Shown: positions 1 through 9,091, counted from the first letter of the stretch. The stretch: DNA of 64,000 nt from Xanthocytophaga flava (GCF_030068545.1 NZ_JASJOR010000008.1:124001-188000), one strand, 5' to 3'. The notes: generated from the letters alone by a model not told the origin. Made by a program: numbers and translations.

Positions 1-1121
1 GCTACAGAGGTGATAATGATTGATTCCTGAATTACCAGACTCACAATAGAAAAGGGTGTAGCACCTATTGCTTTTCGAATTCCGATCTCTTTTGTTCGTT
101 CTTTGATAATAATGAGCATGATATTGCTAACCCCCACAATACCGGCAATCAGGGTACACATGCTGATAAACCATACAAAAGCTGCGATACCATCAAACAA
201 TCCCATAAAACGTTCAAAGTTTTCTTCGTTGTTGTTAAGGTTGACTGCTTCTTCATCCTTAACATCAAACTGATGTTTACCAGCAAGTAATTGCCTCACC
301 TTTCCTTGTACTTCGCTTACCCGAACGCCTTTTTCAGTAGTAAGGGCCATGGTATGTACACGATTATATAAGTTGAACGTACTTTGCAGAGTTGTAATCG
401 GCATAACTGAACGTTCTTCCAGTCTGCCTTGTTCGCCTTTATTGGTAAACACACCTACAACCTGAAAATAAATGCCTGCAACTTTATTAGAATCTGTTTT
501 TTGGGTATTGGCAGTATTGGTTGTGGTGGTGGTAGTTGTCTCTTCTTTCTTCTTTTCTTTTAGTACCATCACTTTAACATACTTTCCTACTACCTCATCC
601 AATGGCGCATCTGCTCCAAATAATACTTCTTTGACACGTTTGCCAATCACCATCACCTTTCGGCGTTCTTTCATATCCAAAGGATTGAGGTTGCGACCTG
701 CTGCGATTTTAGAACCATTAATATCCAAGTAATCGCGATTTACCCCATGTATCTGGTATGAGCCATTTTTATCTTTGTAACTGATTGTGTATTCACCCCA
801 GAAAAATGTTCGAGGGGCTAGTTTTTCAACTCCATCAACCTGATAATTGATAGATTGAGCGTCATCATTGGTGAATATTACCTCACGACCTGGCTTCATT
901 CCTTTATATGGAAGGGATGTTTTGCCACCCCAGATCCAGAGACTGTTTTTGGCTTCATCGGCAAATTCACGTTCAATTCCATGCTGCATCCCATTGCCGG
1001 CACCCAGCAACACCACCAGCATAAATATCCCCCAGAACACACCAAATGCCGTCAATATCGTACGCAGTTTATTCTTGCTCATCGTCGCGAGAATTTCCTG
1101 CCATTTATCTAAATCAAACAT
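1..1121 (-). CDS. MacB/FtsX-type ABC transporter permease (partial, 3' end outside window)
   Basis: The frame is open from an ATG at 1119-1121 to the left edge, giving about 373 codons without a stop. The start reads MFDLDKWQEILATMSKNK, the usual cytoplasmic lead-in of MacB-family permeases, followed by TM helix 1 (TAFGVFWGIFMLVVLLGAG, residues about 24-42). A periplasmic MacB-PCD-like domain follows, with a Thr-rich stretch (TTTTTTNTANT, about residues 190-200), then the first FtsX helix and the coupling motif IIIKERTKEIGIRKAIGAT near the cut. It is the membrane half of an efflux/export ABC system whose ATPase lies at 1789-2517 on the same strand. The rest of the FtsX domain lies outside the window. 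The substrate is unknown. Confidence 0.93.
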   Translation of the reverse strand, partial: MFDLDKWQEILATMSKNKLRTILTAFGVFWGIFMLVVLLGAGNGMQHGIEREFADEAKNSLWIWGGKTSLPYKGMKPGREVIFTNDDAQSINYQVDGVEKLAPRTFFWGEYTISYKDKNGSYQIHGVNRDYLDINGSKIAAGRNLNPLDMKERRKVMVIGKRVKEVLFGADAPLDEVVGKYVKVMVLKEKKKEETTTTTTTNTANTQKTDSNKVAGIYFQVVGVFTNKGEQGRLEERSVMPITTLQSTFNLYNRVHTMALTTEKGVRVSEVQGKVRQLLAGKHQFDVKDEEAVNLNNNEENFERFMGLFDGIAAFVWFISMCTLIAGIVGVSNIMLIIIKERTKEIGIRKAIGATPFSIVSLVIQESIIITSV

Positions 1122-1205
1122 AGAATACCTCCCTCTGACTCTTATGAAGGAAAGAGATTTTAAGATTTTTATATAGTAGTAGATTGAAGAATGTAGATTA
1201 ATCTA

Positions 1206-1727
1206 TCAGGAGCCTTTGCAGAGTTTGATAGATTCTTCGAATTTACGCACCATTTCCTGCACCAGCTTTTCATCCTTGGTGGACAGACTCAAGGAAGTAT
1301 TGTCGTCGTCTTTTTTATTACCTTTTTCGTCTTTCATGTTGAAAGAACCTGAAATAGAATTGTCATTGCCAAAGCCCATATCCATCTTCATTTTGTCTGG
1401 GGGGACATTGAGCATCAAGGTGTAGTTACCATCTTTTTCTTTTTTGTAACTTACCTTAGTGACGTCTTTTAACAACCAGTTGAGATGAAATCCCATTGAA
1501 AAGTTATCTTCTTTGCTATCAGTTACCACATTCATTGCCATCTGGCAATTGGTAAATTTAAAATCAGGCTTGGTTTCTTTTTCACCCGATTTTTTGTTGT
1601 CTTCTTTTACTAATGTATTCAGCATTTTCTCCAGCCATTGTGTGTTTTTTTGTAAGGCAGGACTTTGTGCCTGAACAAATGAGGCTGATAAGAGAAAAAA
1701 TGCAAATGTGAAGAGTGTCGGTTTCAT
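1206..1727 (-). CDS. Secreted protein of unknown function in the ABC exporter operon
   Basis: 173 residues. I start it at the ATG at 1725-1727 because residues 1-20 (MKPTLFTFAFFLLSASFVQA) form a clean signal peptide. An upstream in-frame ATG at 1814 would add 29 non-signal residues and overlap the ATPase gene. The mature part is Lys/Asp/Met-rich, with repeated M-K-M-D-M-G-F-G style beta-strand segments and a GSFNMKDEKGNKKDDDNTS linker. I recognise no family. It lies 61 bp after the ATPase and 84 bp before the permease on one strand, so a periplasmic partner or cargo of this ABC system is the natural guess, by context only. Confidence 0.75.
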   Translation of the reverse strand: MKPTLFTFAFFLLSASFVQAQSPALQKNTQWLEKMLNTLVKEDNKKSGEKETKPDFKFTNCQMAMNVVTDSKEDNFSMGFHLNWLLKDVTKVSYKKEKDGNYTLMLNVPPDKMKMDMGFGNDNSISGSFNMKDEKGNKKDDDNTSLSLSTKDEKLVQEMVRKFEESIKLCKGS

Positions 1728-1788
1728 AGATGTAGTGTTTGTGATAGAAAGGCTACAGGGTTTGTGAAGCCCTGTAGCTGGGTACAGA

Positions 1789-2517
1789 TTATTTAATAGC
1801 GGTTTCGATCGCAATAGCAGGTTCGTGTGTACTCATTTCATGTGCTTTACCATCACTGAGAATAAGTCCGTCTTTGAGTCGGATAACTCTGTCTGTTTGC
1901 TCTGCAATGTCATGTTCGTGGGTTACAATAATGACGGTCATACCTTGTCGGTTTACGTCTTTAAACAACTCCATTACTTCATAGGATGTTTGTGTATCCA
2001 ATGCCCCTGTAGGTTCGTCAGCCAGGATTACTTTCGGTTTGGAAATAAGGGCTCTGGCAATTGCAACCCGTTGACGTTGACCACCTGACATCTCATTAGG
2101 CATATGTTCAGCCCATTCCCGTAAACCTACTTTATCAAGGTATTCCAATGCCAGTTTGTTGCGTTGTTTGCGGCTGACTTTTTGATAGTACAAGGGCAAT
2201 GCAACATTCTCCATTGCATTTTTGAACGAAAGCAGATTGAATGACTGAAATACAAATCCAATAAACTGATTGCGGTAGTAAGCGGCTTTGGCCTGTGATA
2301 AGTTTTTATCAATCAATTGTCCTGCTAATGAATAGGCTCCTTCATCATGGTTGTCCAGAATTCCCAGAATATTCAACATGGTGGATTTTCCGGAACCTGA
2401 TGATCCCATTATTGATACGAGTTCTCCTTCCTCAATGGTTAGATCTATGCCTTTTAAGACATGCATTTTGTTCTGTGCCAGTGAGTAATACTTGTGGATG
2501 TTACGTAGTTTTATCAT
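1789..2517 (-). CDS. ABC transporter ATP-binding protein (MacB/LolD type)
   Basis: 242 residues with every ABC motif in place: Walker A GSSGSGKST (38-46), Q-loop Gln91, signature MSGGQRQRVAIARAL (143-157), Walker B VILADEPTGALD (163-174) and switch His200. The ADEPTGALD form and the length are typical of the MacB/LolD/FtsE clade, which powers mechanotransmission exporters rather than classic transport. It is the first gene of a three-gene operon (ATPase, secreted protein, FtsX-type permease). The role in energising export or efflux is family knowledge. The cargo is not deducible. Confidence 0.95.
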   Translation of the reverse strand: MIKLRNIHKYYSLAQNKMHVLKGIDLTIEEGELVSIMGSSGSGKSTMLNILGILDNHDEGAYSLAGQLIDKNLSQAKAAYYRNQFIGFVFQSFNLLSFKNAMENVALPLYYQKVSRKQRNKLALEYLDKVGLREWAEHMPNEMSGGQRQRVAIARALISKPKVILADEPTGALDTQTSYEVMELFKDVNRQGMTVIIVTHEHDIAEQTDRVIRLKDGLILSDGKAHEMSTHEPAIAIETAIK

Positions 2518-3045
2518 AGTCAGTAGTGTGATAAGACATGTATGTTAGACTATTTTTAGCTGCTGATTTATCCTTTATGGAAATAAAAAGCTATGGTAAC
2601 CCATTTTTAGAATAAATATTATGTAATGCAAGGTAGTGGGTTTACAATAGTGATATTTTGTTTTTGTATGGACTGTTTTCTATTTGGATGACTGGTTAGA
2701 AAACAGGATGAAAAAACGATTGTGTTGGATGAGAACAGTATTTTATTGTCTGTTATTCCGATGAGATGCAAAAGCCACACTAAAGGTTGCACTAAAACCG
2801 AAAAATTTTTCAGAAAAGATGATGCTTGGTTGGAGAATATATGTGAGTGGAAGCTTCTACCCATATTTTATATTCTGACAGAGATATAGATAGAGGACAG
2901 CTTACTTATATCTAAGGAGAACGTTTGATTGAGTGAAAAAATATTTTTTTGGAATGCAGCTAATTACTGAAAAGAAGTGTCTGGAAAATACAATCTTACA
3001 ATTTAGATTAAAGAGAGCTATTCACTAAAAATCCTTTTAACAAGA
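2518..3045. other. Intergenic region, no gene recognised
   Basis: 528 bp of AT-rich DNA between the divergent ABC operon and a lipoprotein gene. It must hold both promoters. An 81-codon minus-strand frame at 2619-2864 has no family resemblance, no ribosome binding site that I can see and biased low-complexity composition, so I do not call it. I see no strong hairpin or repeat. Confidence 0.5.
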
Positions 3046-3429
3046 ATGAGAACAATCACTACACTAATGCTTATCATTAGTAGCTTCCTTTTTGTCAATA
3101 TGAGTTGTGAAAAGGAAAATGAATCTATGAATCCTAGCCATTGTGTCAGGGGAACTGTTATTTATGATGCTTGTGCAGGTTTACGATTTGTTCAAATGGA
3201 GGGACCTATCATTGGGACACCCTGGCGCAATGGGAATAAAGTATGGGATAACGTAATTGCTACAAATTTACCCGCTGATATCAGAACGGATTCAACCATT
3301 TCTTTTGTCATTGAAAGACAAGCAAAAACTTTTAAGGATGCTTGTACAAATGACGGGTGGGCTTGTAATATGAATATCAGTTTGCCCGAAAAAATATACT
3401 GTGTTAAGAATGTAAATGGCTGTAAATGA
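3046..3429 (+). CDS. Cysteine-rich putative lipoprotein
   Basis: 127 residues. The N-terminus MRTITTLMLIISSFLFVNMSC is a lipoprotein signal with the acylated Cys at 21. The mature domain has further cysteines (in NPSHC, YDAC, KDAC, GWAC, IYC and the terminal NGCK), suggesting a disulfide-bonded periplasmic or surface domain. No family recognised. It is a single gene with a strong bidirectional terminator just downstream. Confidence 0.75.
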   Translation: MRTITTLMLIISSFLFVNMSCEKENESMNPSHCVRGTVIYDACAGLRFVQMEGPIIGTPWRNGNKVWDNVIATNLPADIRTDSTISFVIERQAKTFKDACTNDGWACNMNISLPEKIYCVKNVNGCK

Positions 3430-3546
3430 TTTTAACAACAACCCTGCTGATTCTGTTTACCGTTCAGATTGACTTTGGTTTAATTGAGATCTGTTTCTAG
3501 GTGGATGATTAGAATATTTTATACTTTCCTTATGAATTGTATAAAT

Positions 3547-3577
3547 AAAGAAGCCAGAGTACTAACCTGGCTTCTTT
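3547..3577. terminator. Bidirectional terminator between convergent genes
   Basis: An 11-bp perfect stem AAAGAAGCCAG / CTGGCTTCTTT (3547-3557 with 3567-3577) with a 9-nt loop. A/T-rich flanks supply U-tracts in both directions. It separates the plus-strand lipoprotein (ends 3429) from the minus-strand DUF1206 gene (ends 3598). Confidence 0.85.
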
Positions 3578-3597
3578 GTTATTATAATTACTTTAAT

Positions 3598-4449
3598 TTA
3601 AACAGCACTTAAGTCGCGGTATTTTGCTTTCACAAACATGTATACTCCATAGGCTACCAAGCCTAACGCCACTATCACCAATAATATAGAGCCAAAAGGC
3701 GCTTGTTTTTCGATAAAGCTAAGTGCTTCTCCTGATCCTCCTGCTTCTTGTGGGTTAGCTTCGATAGCTGCTCTAAATAAAAAGTACGAAATAATACAGA
3801 TCACAACCCCTCTGGCGGCATACCCAATTTTACCTGCTGTACGAAAGATTTCTTTTGCTCTGGCTGATAGTGCTCCATCTTTTACTTTCTTGGCAAATTT
3901 TTCAGTATAGGCTTTGTAAAACTGATGAATCGCTTTACCAAAGAAAATAATTGCTGCTAACATTACAATCCATTTTCCTGCAGGTACTTCCAGTGCTTTA
4001 GCTACCATACCTTGTTGTGATGAACCACTATCAGATGTATTTCCATTTATGATAATTCGAATAGTATAATAGCAAAGTGAGGCATAAAATAAACCACTGA
4101 TAGCATAACCAACACGAGTGATCATTCGTTTACCTGAACGATCATTACTTTCCGGATCTTTTATAGCCTGATAGAGTCGCCAGAAAGAATACCCCAGCAA
4201 ACCAATCGCTATAAGTCCTAATAGAATATAGCCATAAGGTTGACCTGCCAGAAATTTGATAGAATCTTTTGTGTCTGCTTTCTCTCCTCCCAGATTAAAT
4301 GCTGAAAGTGTGGTTAATATACCCGCCAGGCAGTAAACAACTCCTTTTGTCGCAATTCCAGCACGAATAAGATTTTCTTTGATATCACGTGTGTGTTTCA
4401 TTGCTGATCCGGACACTGAATGCATACCGATTGATTTTGTGTTAAACAT
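3598..4449 (-). CDS. DUF1206 family integral membrane protein
   Basis: 283 residues with three repeated two-helix units: segments near 34-52 and 73-91, 113-131 and 155-170, and 206-226 and 250-271. Each unit has the small-residue/aromatic pattern of DUF1206 (for example RAGIATKGVVYCLAGIL, and later GKIGYAARGVVICIISYFLF). The length matches the family. The function of DUF1206 is unknown. In-frame Met9 and Met17 are alternative starts, and Met17 (MKHTRDIKENL) begins closer to the conserved part. It is monocistronic. A cluster of palindromes lies 350-520 bp upstream. Confidence 0.85.
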   Translation of the reverse strand: MFNTKSIGMHSVSGSAMKHTRDIKENLIRAGIATKGVVYCLAGILTTLSAFNLGGEKADTKDSIKFLAGQPYGYILLGLIAIGLLGYSFWRLYQAIKDPESNDRSGKRMITRVGYAISGLFYASLCYYTIRIIINGNTSDSGSSQQGMVAKALEVPAGKWIVMLAAIIFFGKAIHQFYKAYTEKFAKKVKDGALSARAKEIFRTAGKIGYAARGVVICIISYFLFRAAIEANPQEAGGSGEALSFIEKQAPFGSILLVIVALGLVAYGVYMFVKAKYRDLSAV

Positions 4450-4800
4450 AGTAGCTAAGTTTTAAAGTTTTCTTATGAGTTTGTGTATGAGATATTTATG
4501 ATTTAGTGATGTGTACGAAAAAAGTGTACCTGTGCAATTAGACTGTGAAAGAGTGGTTATTTCTGTACCTTTTTACCCATAAACCTGTTTTTACAAGTTT
4601 ATTGAGCATGAATGATCTGGTATGTTAAGACATGATTTCGTTGGAAGAAGTCCAAATCAGAATGAGATAAGGTAGGTAAAATTAAAAAGTTAGTAAGTCT
4701 ATCGAATTGTCTTATTGGAGAGGCAAATGATTGAAGGAAGGTGCTAGGTAGATCTTTTGTTATATTTCTTTGTCGGCTAACTGAAAGTATGGTTGGCTGA

Positions 4801-4968
4801 TAAATTGACTGGTATTCGGATATTTCTAAAAAGTGACTGGAACTCCAGTCACTGATGAATATGAACATATTTCCAGTCAAAGTTAAAAATGAACAGAGTT
4901 TGAATATTTTTGGAAAGTGACTAGTGTTCTGGTCAAAACAAAAAATGACTGGAATTCCAGTCATTTTT
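4801..4968. repeat. Array of TGACTGGAA/TTCCAGTCA palindromes
   Basis: Within 168 bp one half-site recurs. There is a degenerate copy (TTGACTGGTATTC, about 4805-4817), a near-perfect palindrome GTGACTGGAACTCCAGTCAC (4833-4852), a lone half-site TTCCAGTCA (about 4870-4878), a degraded full site (GTGACTAGTGTTCTGGTCA, about 4917-4935) and a perfect 28-bp palindrome at 4941-4968 centred on GGAATTCC. The array sits in the 662-bp gap (4450-5111) upstream of the DUF1206 gene and downstream of the PepSY-like gene. The 18-20 bp symmetric form resembles a TetR-type operator, but a REP-like element is equally possible. I see no gene in the gap. Confidence 0.6.
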
Positions 4969-5111
4969 CAAAGTAATTTGATTTTTGTTCACTTCCCTTG
5001 TTGTGGTATTTTTTTCCGGTTGCTAATCTGTATATTACCAATCTGAATATAGTTCAGATATTTTCATCTTAGAGTAGTATACAAGAGGTGCATGATATGT
5101 ATAGGCGTATT

Positions 5112-5591
5112 TTATCCTTCTTTCTGTTCTTTTTTATCTTTCTTGTCCTTCTTTTTGACAAAATTTCCCTGAGCATCAAATTTTAGTTCTTCTTTAAGCT
5201 GGTCTTTTTTAATTATGACTTCATATTCTTTTTTATTGTCTTTGCTCTCTTCCTGAAATTCTGTTTTGTCAATTTCGTAACCTGCATAATTTTTCTTCAC
5301 ATAATCACTGATTTTGGCAGGAACCTGTGCTTTACCAATGCGTTGTTTAGATTCTAACCAGGTACCTTCTGGTGAAAACTTTGCTTCTGCTTTTTTGTCT
5401 GATACCTTAAAGTCAGCTTCAAGTTTACCATTTTTAGTTTTCTTCCATTTGGTATCTGTAGCAGAAGGATATTTTTTCTTGAATGCTGTCATTACCGGAG
5501 CTGGAACATCTTTCTCTGTCAGGTCCTGAGCATTCGTAATTGTTATGCCGACAAATAGGGTAAATAGCAATAGGAAAATTGTCTTTTTCAT
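5112..5591 (-). CDS. PepSY-like (DUF2874) periplasmic protein
   Basis: 159 residues. Signal peptide MKKTIFLLLFTLFVGITITNA (1-21). Two alpha/beta PepSY-like units follow: a segment with VMTAFKKKYPSATDTKWKK (about 33-51) then GKLEADFKVSDKKAEAKFSPEGTWLESK-type strands, and a second unit ending with EVIIKKDQLKEELKFDAQGNF (two parts, about 124-144). The 'FxxxYPxAxxxxW' pattern is typical of this Bacteroidota family. The Lys/Glu-rich C-terminal tail is unusual in charge but common in this group. Secreted; function unknown. Confidence 0.85.
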   Translation of the reverse strand: MKKTIFLLLFTLFVGITITNAQDLTEKDVPAPVMTAFKKKYPSATDTKWKKTKNGKLEADFKVSDKKAEAKFSPEGTWLESKQRIGKAQVPAKISDYVKKNYAGYEIDKTEFQEESKDNKKEYEVIIKKDQLKEELKFDAQGNFVKKKDKKDKKEQKEG

Positions 5592-5746
5592 GTGTTGTAT
5601 TGGTTTATGTGTTGTACTTTTTAGAGGTAAAAAGATGAATCAGAAAAAAAACGTTTGCAAATATTTAATATCTTTTGGGCAATTACCTGTTTTAAAGACA
5701 AAAAAATCGTTGAGATAGTTTAAAAATCACTGCTCCTATAACCCCT

Positions 5747-6778
5747 ATGAAAAAACAAGTATGTCTTCTTTTTTTCTTGCTTTTAGCTTCTGTTATTACT
5801 TATGGCCAGAGCCAGAAAATAATTGGTGGAGGAAATACAGTTACTCCCCGAATGCGTGTCATTGTTGACAATGATTTCAGTGGTGATCCGGATGGCTTAT
5901 TTCAACTTGCTCATCTTGTACTATCACCGTCTGTGGAAATTCGAGGCATTATTGGCTCACACCTTAAAGTAGGAGACGGATTTGATAATTCCCAGACTCA
6001 GGCACAAAATGCATCGGCCAAAGCAAAAGAGCTACTGAGTGTAATGGGTGTAAAAAATAGATTTCCGATTGTAGCTGGATCTAATACTGCCATGCTTACG
6101 GATAGCACACCTGTAAAAAGTGAAGGAGTAGACTTGATTGTCAGAGAGGCTTTGCGAACAGATACAAAGCTACCCTTGTATGTACTTTGTGGAGCTGGTC
6201 TTACTGAAATTGCATCGGCCTTACTTACTTCTCCTCAGATATCGGAGAAGCTGACTCTTGTATGGATAGGAGGGTCAGAATACACAGATATTGCATTACC
6301 ACCACCTAATTATTCCAGTCCGGAATATAATCTGAATATTGATATTGCTGCTGCACGAGTCGTTTTTAATCAATCACGTGTACCTATATGGCAAATACCC
6401 CGTAATGCCTATCGCCAGGCATTGCTTCCCTATTCACAATTGTTGCTCAAAGTAAAACCCCAGGGAAAAGTAGGAGGGTATCTGGCTGGTGTATTGGAAA
6501 CTCTAATGGTTCGGATTCAGAAATATGTAAACATTGGCGAAACGTATGTTTTGGGAGATAGCCCATTGGTATTGCTTACTGCCTTGCAATCTTCTTTTGA
6601 GGCCGATCCTTCATCAAGCGAATATGTAGTACGTATGTCTCCTGCCATTACTACACAGGGTGCTTATCAGTTTAACCATCAGGGTCGAAATATCCGGGTT
6701 TATACCCGATTGGATATCAATCTGATGTTCAATGATTTCTTTGCAAAGCTGGAATGGAGTAAACTAAATGAGAAGTAG
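5747..6778 (+). CDS. Secreted nucleoside hydrolase-like protein
   Basis: 343 residues, signal peptide 1-20 (MKKQVCLLFFLLLASVITYG). The Ca-binding Asp cluster of inosine/uridine-preferring nucleoside hydrolases is visible as VDNDFSGDPDG (40-50). The mid-protein signature EYNLNIDIAAARVVF matches the family 'EfNxxxDPeAA' segment, and a C-terminal Asp region follows. The family hydrolyses the N-glycosidic bond of ribonucleosides. The secretion signal suggests scavenging of extracytoplasmic nucleosides. The metal motif deviates from the textbook DxDxxxDD (it ends in DPDG), so the substrate may differ. A cluster of strong hairpins follows immediately. Confidence 0.85.
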   Translation: MKKQVCLLFFLLLASVITYGQSQKIIGGGNTVTPRMRVIVDNDFSGDPDGLFQLAHLVLSPSVEIRGIIGSHLKVGDGFDNSQTQAQNASAKAKELLSVMGVKNRFPIVAGSNTAMLTDSTPVKSEGVDLIVREALRTDTKLPLYVLCGAGLTEIASALLTSPQISEKLTLVWIGGSEYTDIALPPPNYSSPEYNLNIDIAAARVVFNQSRVPIWQIPRNAYRQALLPYSQLLLKVKPQGKVGGYLAGVLETLMVRIQKYVNIGETYVLGDSPLVLLTALQSSFEADPSSSEYVVRMSPAITTQGAYQFNHQGRNIRVYTRLDINLMFNDFFAKLEWSKLNEK

Positions 6779-6789
6779 GTCTTTATTGT

Positions 6790-6935
6790 AGTATTATCAA
6801 AATTCTGATTGAAAGAAAAAAAATCAGAATTTTGATAATACTCTAAGTCTATGAGTTTTCTGATAATGGATGAACTCTACCAGAAAACTGATAATTATCA
6901 AAGCCAAACAAAATTCTGATCAAAATTTGTTTGGC
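6790..6935. repeat. Cluster of three hairpins; the first probably acts as terminator
   Basis: Hairpin 1 has a perfect 21-bp stem (6790-6810 with 6822-6842, 11-nt A-rich loop). Hairpin 2 pairs AGTTTTCTG (6854-6862) with CAGAAAACT (6881-6889). Hairpin 3 pairs GCCAAACAAA (6903-6912) with TTTGTTTGGC (6926-6935). The words ATTCTGAT/ATCAGAAT and TGATAAT recur across all three, so this looks like a diverged repeat family rather than chance. It lies between convergent genes ending at 6778 and 6997, so hairpins 1 and 3 can terminate both. Confidence 0.7.
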
Positions 6936-6996
6936 TAATATATCTATTGAATAAAAATACTACTTATGGTAAAACAGATTTCGGATACATGTCTGT

Positions 6997-7470
6997 TTAA
7001 TATCGAATCTGCAGATAAATGTAAAATGCCAGTATCGCTATCAGCAAACAAAGAGGAGAATAAAGACGTGTGTCGTAATAAGCAAATTGAGTATGTCTGA
7101 TCTTTTTAAAAAATCCGACATACTTAAAATCTCCCATAGCCCGTACTCCAAATACTATTGCAATAGTCAGGTTGCCATAAATACACCACCGTTCAGAAAC
7201 AAAAAATGGAGATGTACCTTTATAAATAGGTTGAATAGCCCAGATAGAGATAAACGAGGCTACCAATAGAGCCAATGCAACCAATAAGGTTGTTCCTATA
7301 CCAGGTTTAAAAGCAAGTTCCTTATCAATTTCAGGAATAACCAGTGAAAGAAAAGATTGATTAGGTTGAAACAGGCCTTTTACTGCCCAGTAGATATGTA
7401 GTAAGGAAATAATAAGAAATAAAGAGGCATTTATAGTTTTAGCCAAACTAAAAAGATTTATACTAGACAT
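6997..7470 (-). CDS. DUF3995 family membrane protein
   Basis: 157 residues, four predicted TM helices (about 10-30, 60-80, 97-113 and 134-153). The conserved family block GDFKYVGFFKKIRHTQFAYY is followed by DTRLYSPLCL at 112-142. DUF3995 has no assigned function. The start MSSINLF precedes the first helix directly. It is a single gene, convergent with the nucleoside hydrolase. Confidence 0.85.
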   Translation of the reverse strand: MSSINLFSLAKTINASLFLIISLLHIYWAVKGLFQPNQSFLSLVIPEIDKELAFKPGIGTTLLVALALLVASFISIWAIQPIYKGTSPFFVSERWCIYGNLTIAIVFGVRAMGDFKYVGFFKKIRHTQFAYYDTRLYSPLCLLIAILAFYIYLQIRY

Positions 7471-7753
7471 ACTACAGCGTTTTGTGAAAAGTGAGGGGTA
7501 TTGAAAAATATTTCACATACCTTCTACATTATTTTTTGTGCGTTAATCCTGCAATTAAGCTGATTTGTAAAATATATTCGTAAAAAAACTGACTTTTTAG
7601 TATTATTTAGTCAGTAAGAATCCAGCATTGGATTTATTGAACTTGATTTTAGTTTTTGGTAGTTGAGTATCCGGAATGAAGAAGTTATATCCTCCATACT
7701 ATTTTTTCATTGAATCGCATATCACTCTTACTTTTTCATAAACCCTAACCACC

Positions 7754-9091
7754 ATGAAAACTATACTGATTGCATTGTTTTTTCTTCAGGCCACTTTTTC
7801 ATTTGCTGAGACTCTTGCCGATGTCAAATTCAATAAGGGGTATGATAACATTACCGTTAGCAAATCGTCTAATCTTGTACTCAAGCTAAACCTTCAGAAG
7901 GGGGTACCTTACCAAGTCATTGTCTTACAACAGGGGATTGATGTAATGCTGATTCTGGCAGATGAAAAAAATCAAAAAATACAAGAGATGGACTCTCCCA
8001 ATGGTCGGTTTGGATTGGAAATTCTGGAGTTTATACCCAAAGAGACGAAGCAGTTTACTGTGACAGTTCGTAAATTTGAGGAAGAGACTAATGCAGACAA
8101 GGGAGTGATAAGCTTTTATATTAAAAAGTTTACTCCCAAAGAAATAGCTCTGAAAAAGCAAACTGAAAAAGAACTTGCCATTGAAAATATCAAAAATGTA
8201 CTAACACTGGATATAGATCACTTTTGGGAAGCTTTTGATAAACTTAAAACCTGCAAAAATCGTTGGGATAGTGTTATGTGTATCCAGAATCTATATCTGG
8301 ACAGAGCAACTGATGGCCTAAAGGATTTCATAAGAGTCAGGAATTTTTCCGCTGAAGGATTCGTGAATACATTGGCAAAACTTCCCAAATACTATACTTC
8401 CGTACGTCCCTTTACCTATGAATCTAAAAAGTCAGAACCACTGATACAGGAAGTGTTTGATAAATTGAAGGATATCTATGGGAATTTTAAGTCTTTTAAG
8501 GTTTGTTTTGCTATAGGCATACACAATACGGGAGGAACTGTGTCAGATAGATTTATTCTGTTGGGAACGGAGATGATAACTGCCTGTAAATATGTGGATT
8601 TTTCAGAGCTGGGAGACAATTGGAAACCAAGTGATACACAGAAAGAACCTAACATTCCACTTAGTATAAAGGGAATTGTAGCACATGAATGTATTCATAC
8701 GCAACAAAAGCACAAACTTAATTCCAATGCAATAGTATGTAATCAGCTTAATTCCTGTATTCATGAAGGGTCTGCCAATTTTATTGGAGAACTGCTTACT
8801 GGAACAACAAATTATTCTGCTGTCAACGAATATGGAGATTCCCATGAGAATATGTTATGGGATGAGTTTAAGTCAACTCTGTGCAATGGGAATGCGCATA
8901 ATTGGTTGTACAATGGAAATACTGTGAAAGACAGACCAGCTGATCTGGGGTATTACATTGGGTATAGGATTTCTCAGGCTTATTATAATAATGCTTCTGA
9001 TAAGCGACAAGCTATTATTGATATAATTGATATGGATGATCCACTCACATTTCTACAAAAGAGTGGATATGATCAACAAAAGAAAAACTAA
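7754..9091 (+). CDS. Secreted HExxH zinc metallopeptidase-like protein (DUF2268/GldB-like)
   Basis: 445 residues. Signal peptide 1-18. A beta-rich N-terminal domain (20-125) resembles pre-peptidase domains. Residues about 145-440 form a helical gluzincin-like domain with HECIH (311-315) and a downstream acidic signature HEGSANFIGEL (337-347) that can give the third zinc ligand. The C-terminal pattern LGYYIGYRISQAYY and FLQKS is shared with DUF2268/GldB-type proteins of Bacteroidota. Probably a periplasmic or outer-membrane peptidase of unknown substrate. The start is the ATG at 7754. Cys in position 3 of the HExxH core is tolerated. Confidence 0.8.
   Translation: MKTILIALFFLQATFSFAETLADVKFNKGYDNITVSKSSNLVLKLNLQKGVPYQVIVLQQGIDVMLILADEKNQKIQEMDSPNGRFGLEILEFIPKETKQFTVTVRKFEEETNADKGVISFYIKKFTPKEIALKKQTEKELAIENIKNVLTLDIDHFWEAFDKLKTCKNRWDSVMCIQNLYLDRATDGLKDFIRVRNFSAEGFVNTLAKLPKYYTSVRPFTYESKKSEPLIQEVFDKLKDIYGNFKSFKVCFAIGIHNTGGTVSDRFILLGTEMITACKYVDFSELGDNWKPSDTQKEPNIPLSIKGIVAHECIHTQQKHKLNSNAIVCNQLNSCIHEGSANFIGELLTGTTNYSAVNEYGDSHENMLWDEFKSTLCNGNAHNWLYNGNTVKDRPADLGYYIGYRISQAYYNNASDKRQAIIDIIDMDDPLTFLQKSGYDQQKKN

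Noticed and set aside
1206..1814. 202-residue version of the secreted protein starting at 1814
   Set aside because: Overlaps the ATPase gene and pushes the signal peptide inward; the 1727 start gives a proper signal peptide.
2619..2864. 81-codon minus-strand frame in the 2518-3045 gap
   Set aside because: No signal, no family, biased composition and no visible ribosome binding site; likely chance in AT-rich DNA.
4599..4964. 121-codon minus-strand frame over the palindrome array
   Set aside because: It begins inside the 28-bp palindrome and has no family-like features; the repeat explains the openness.
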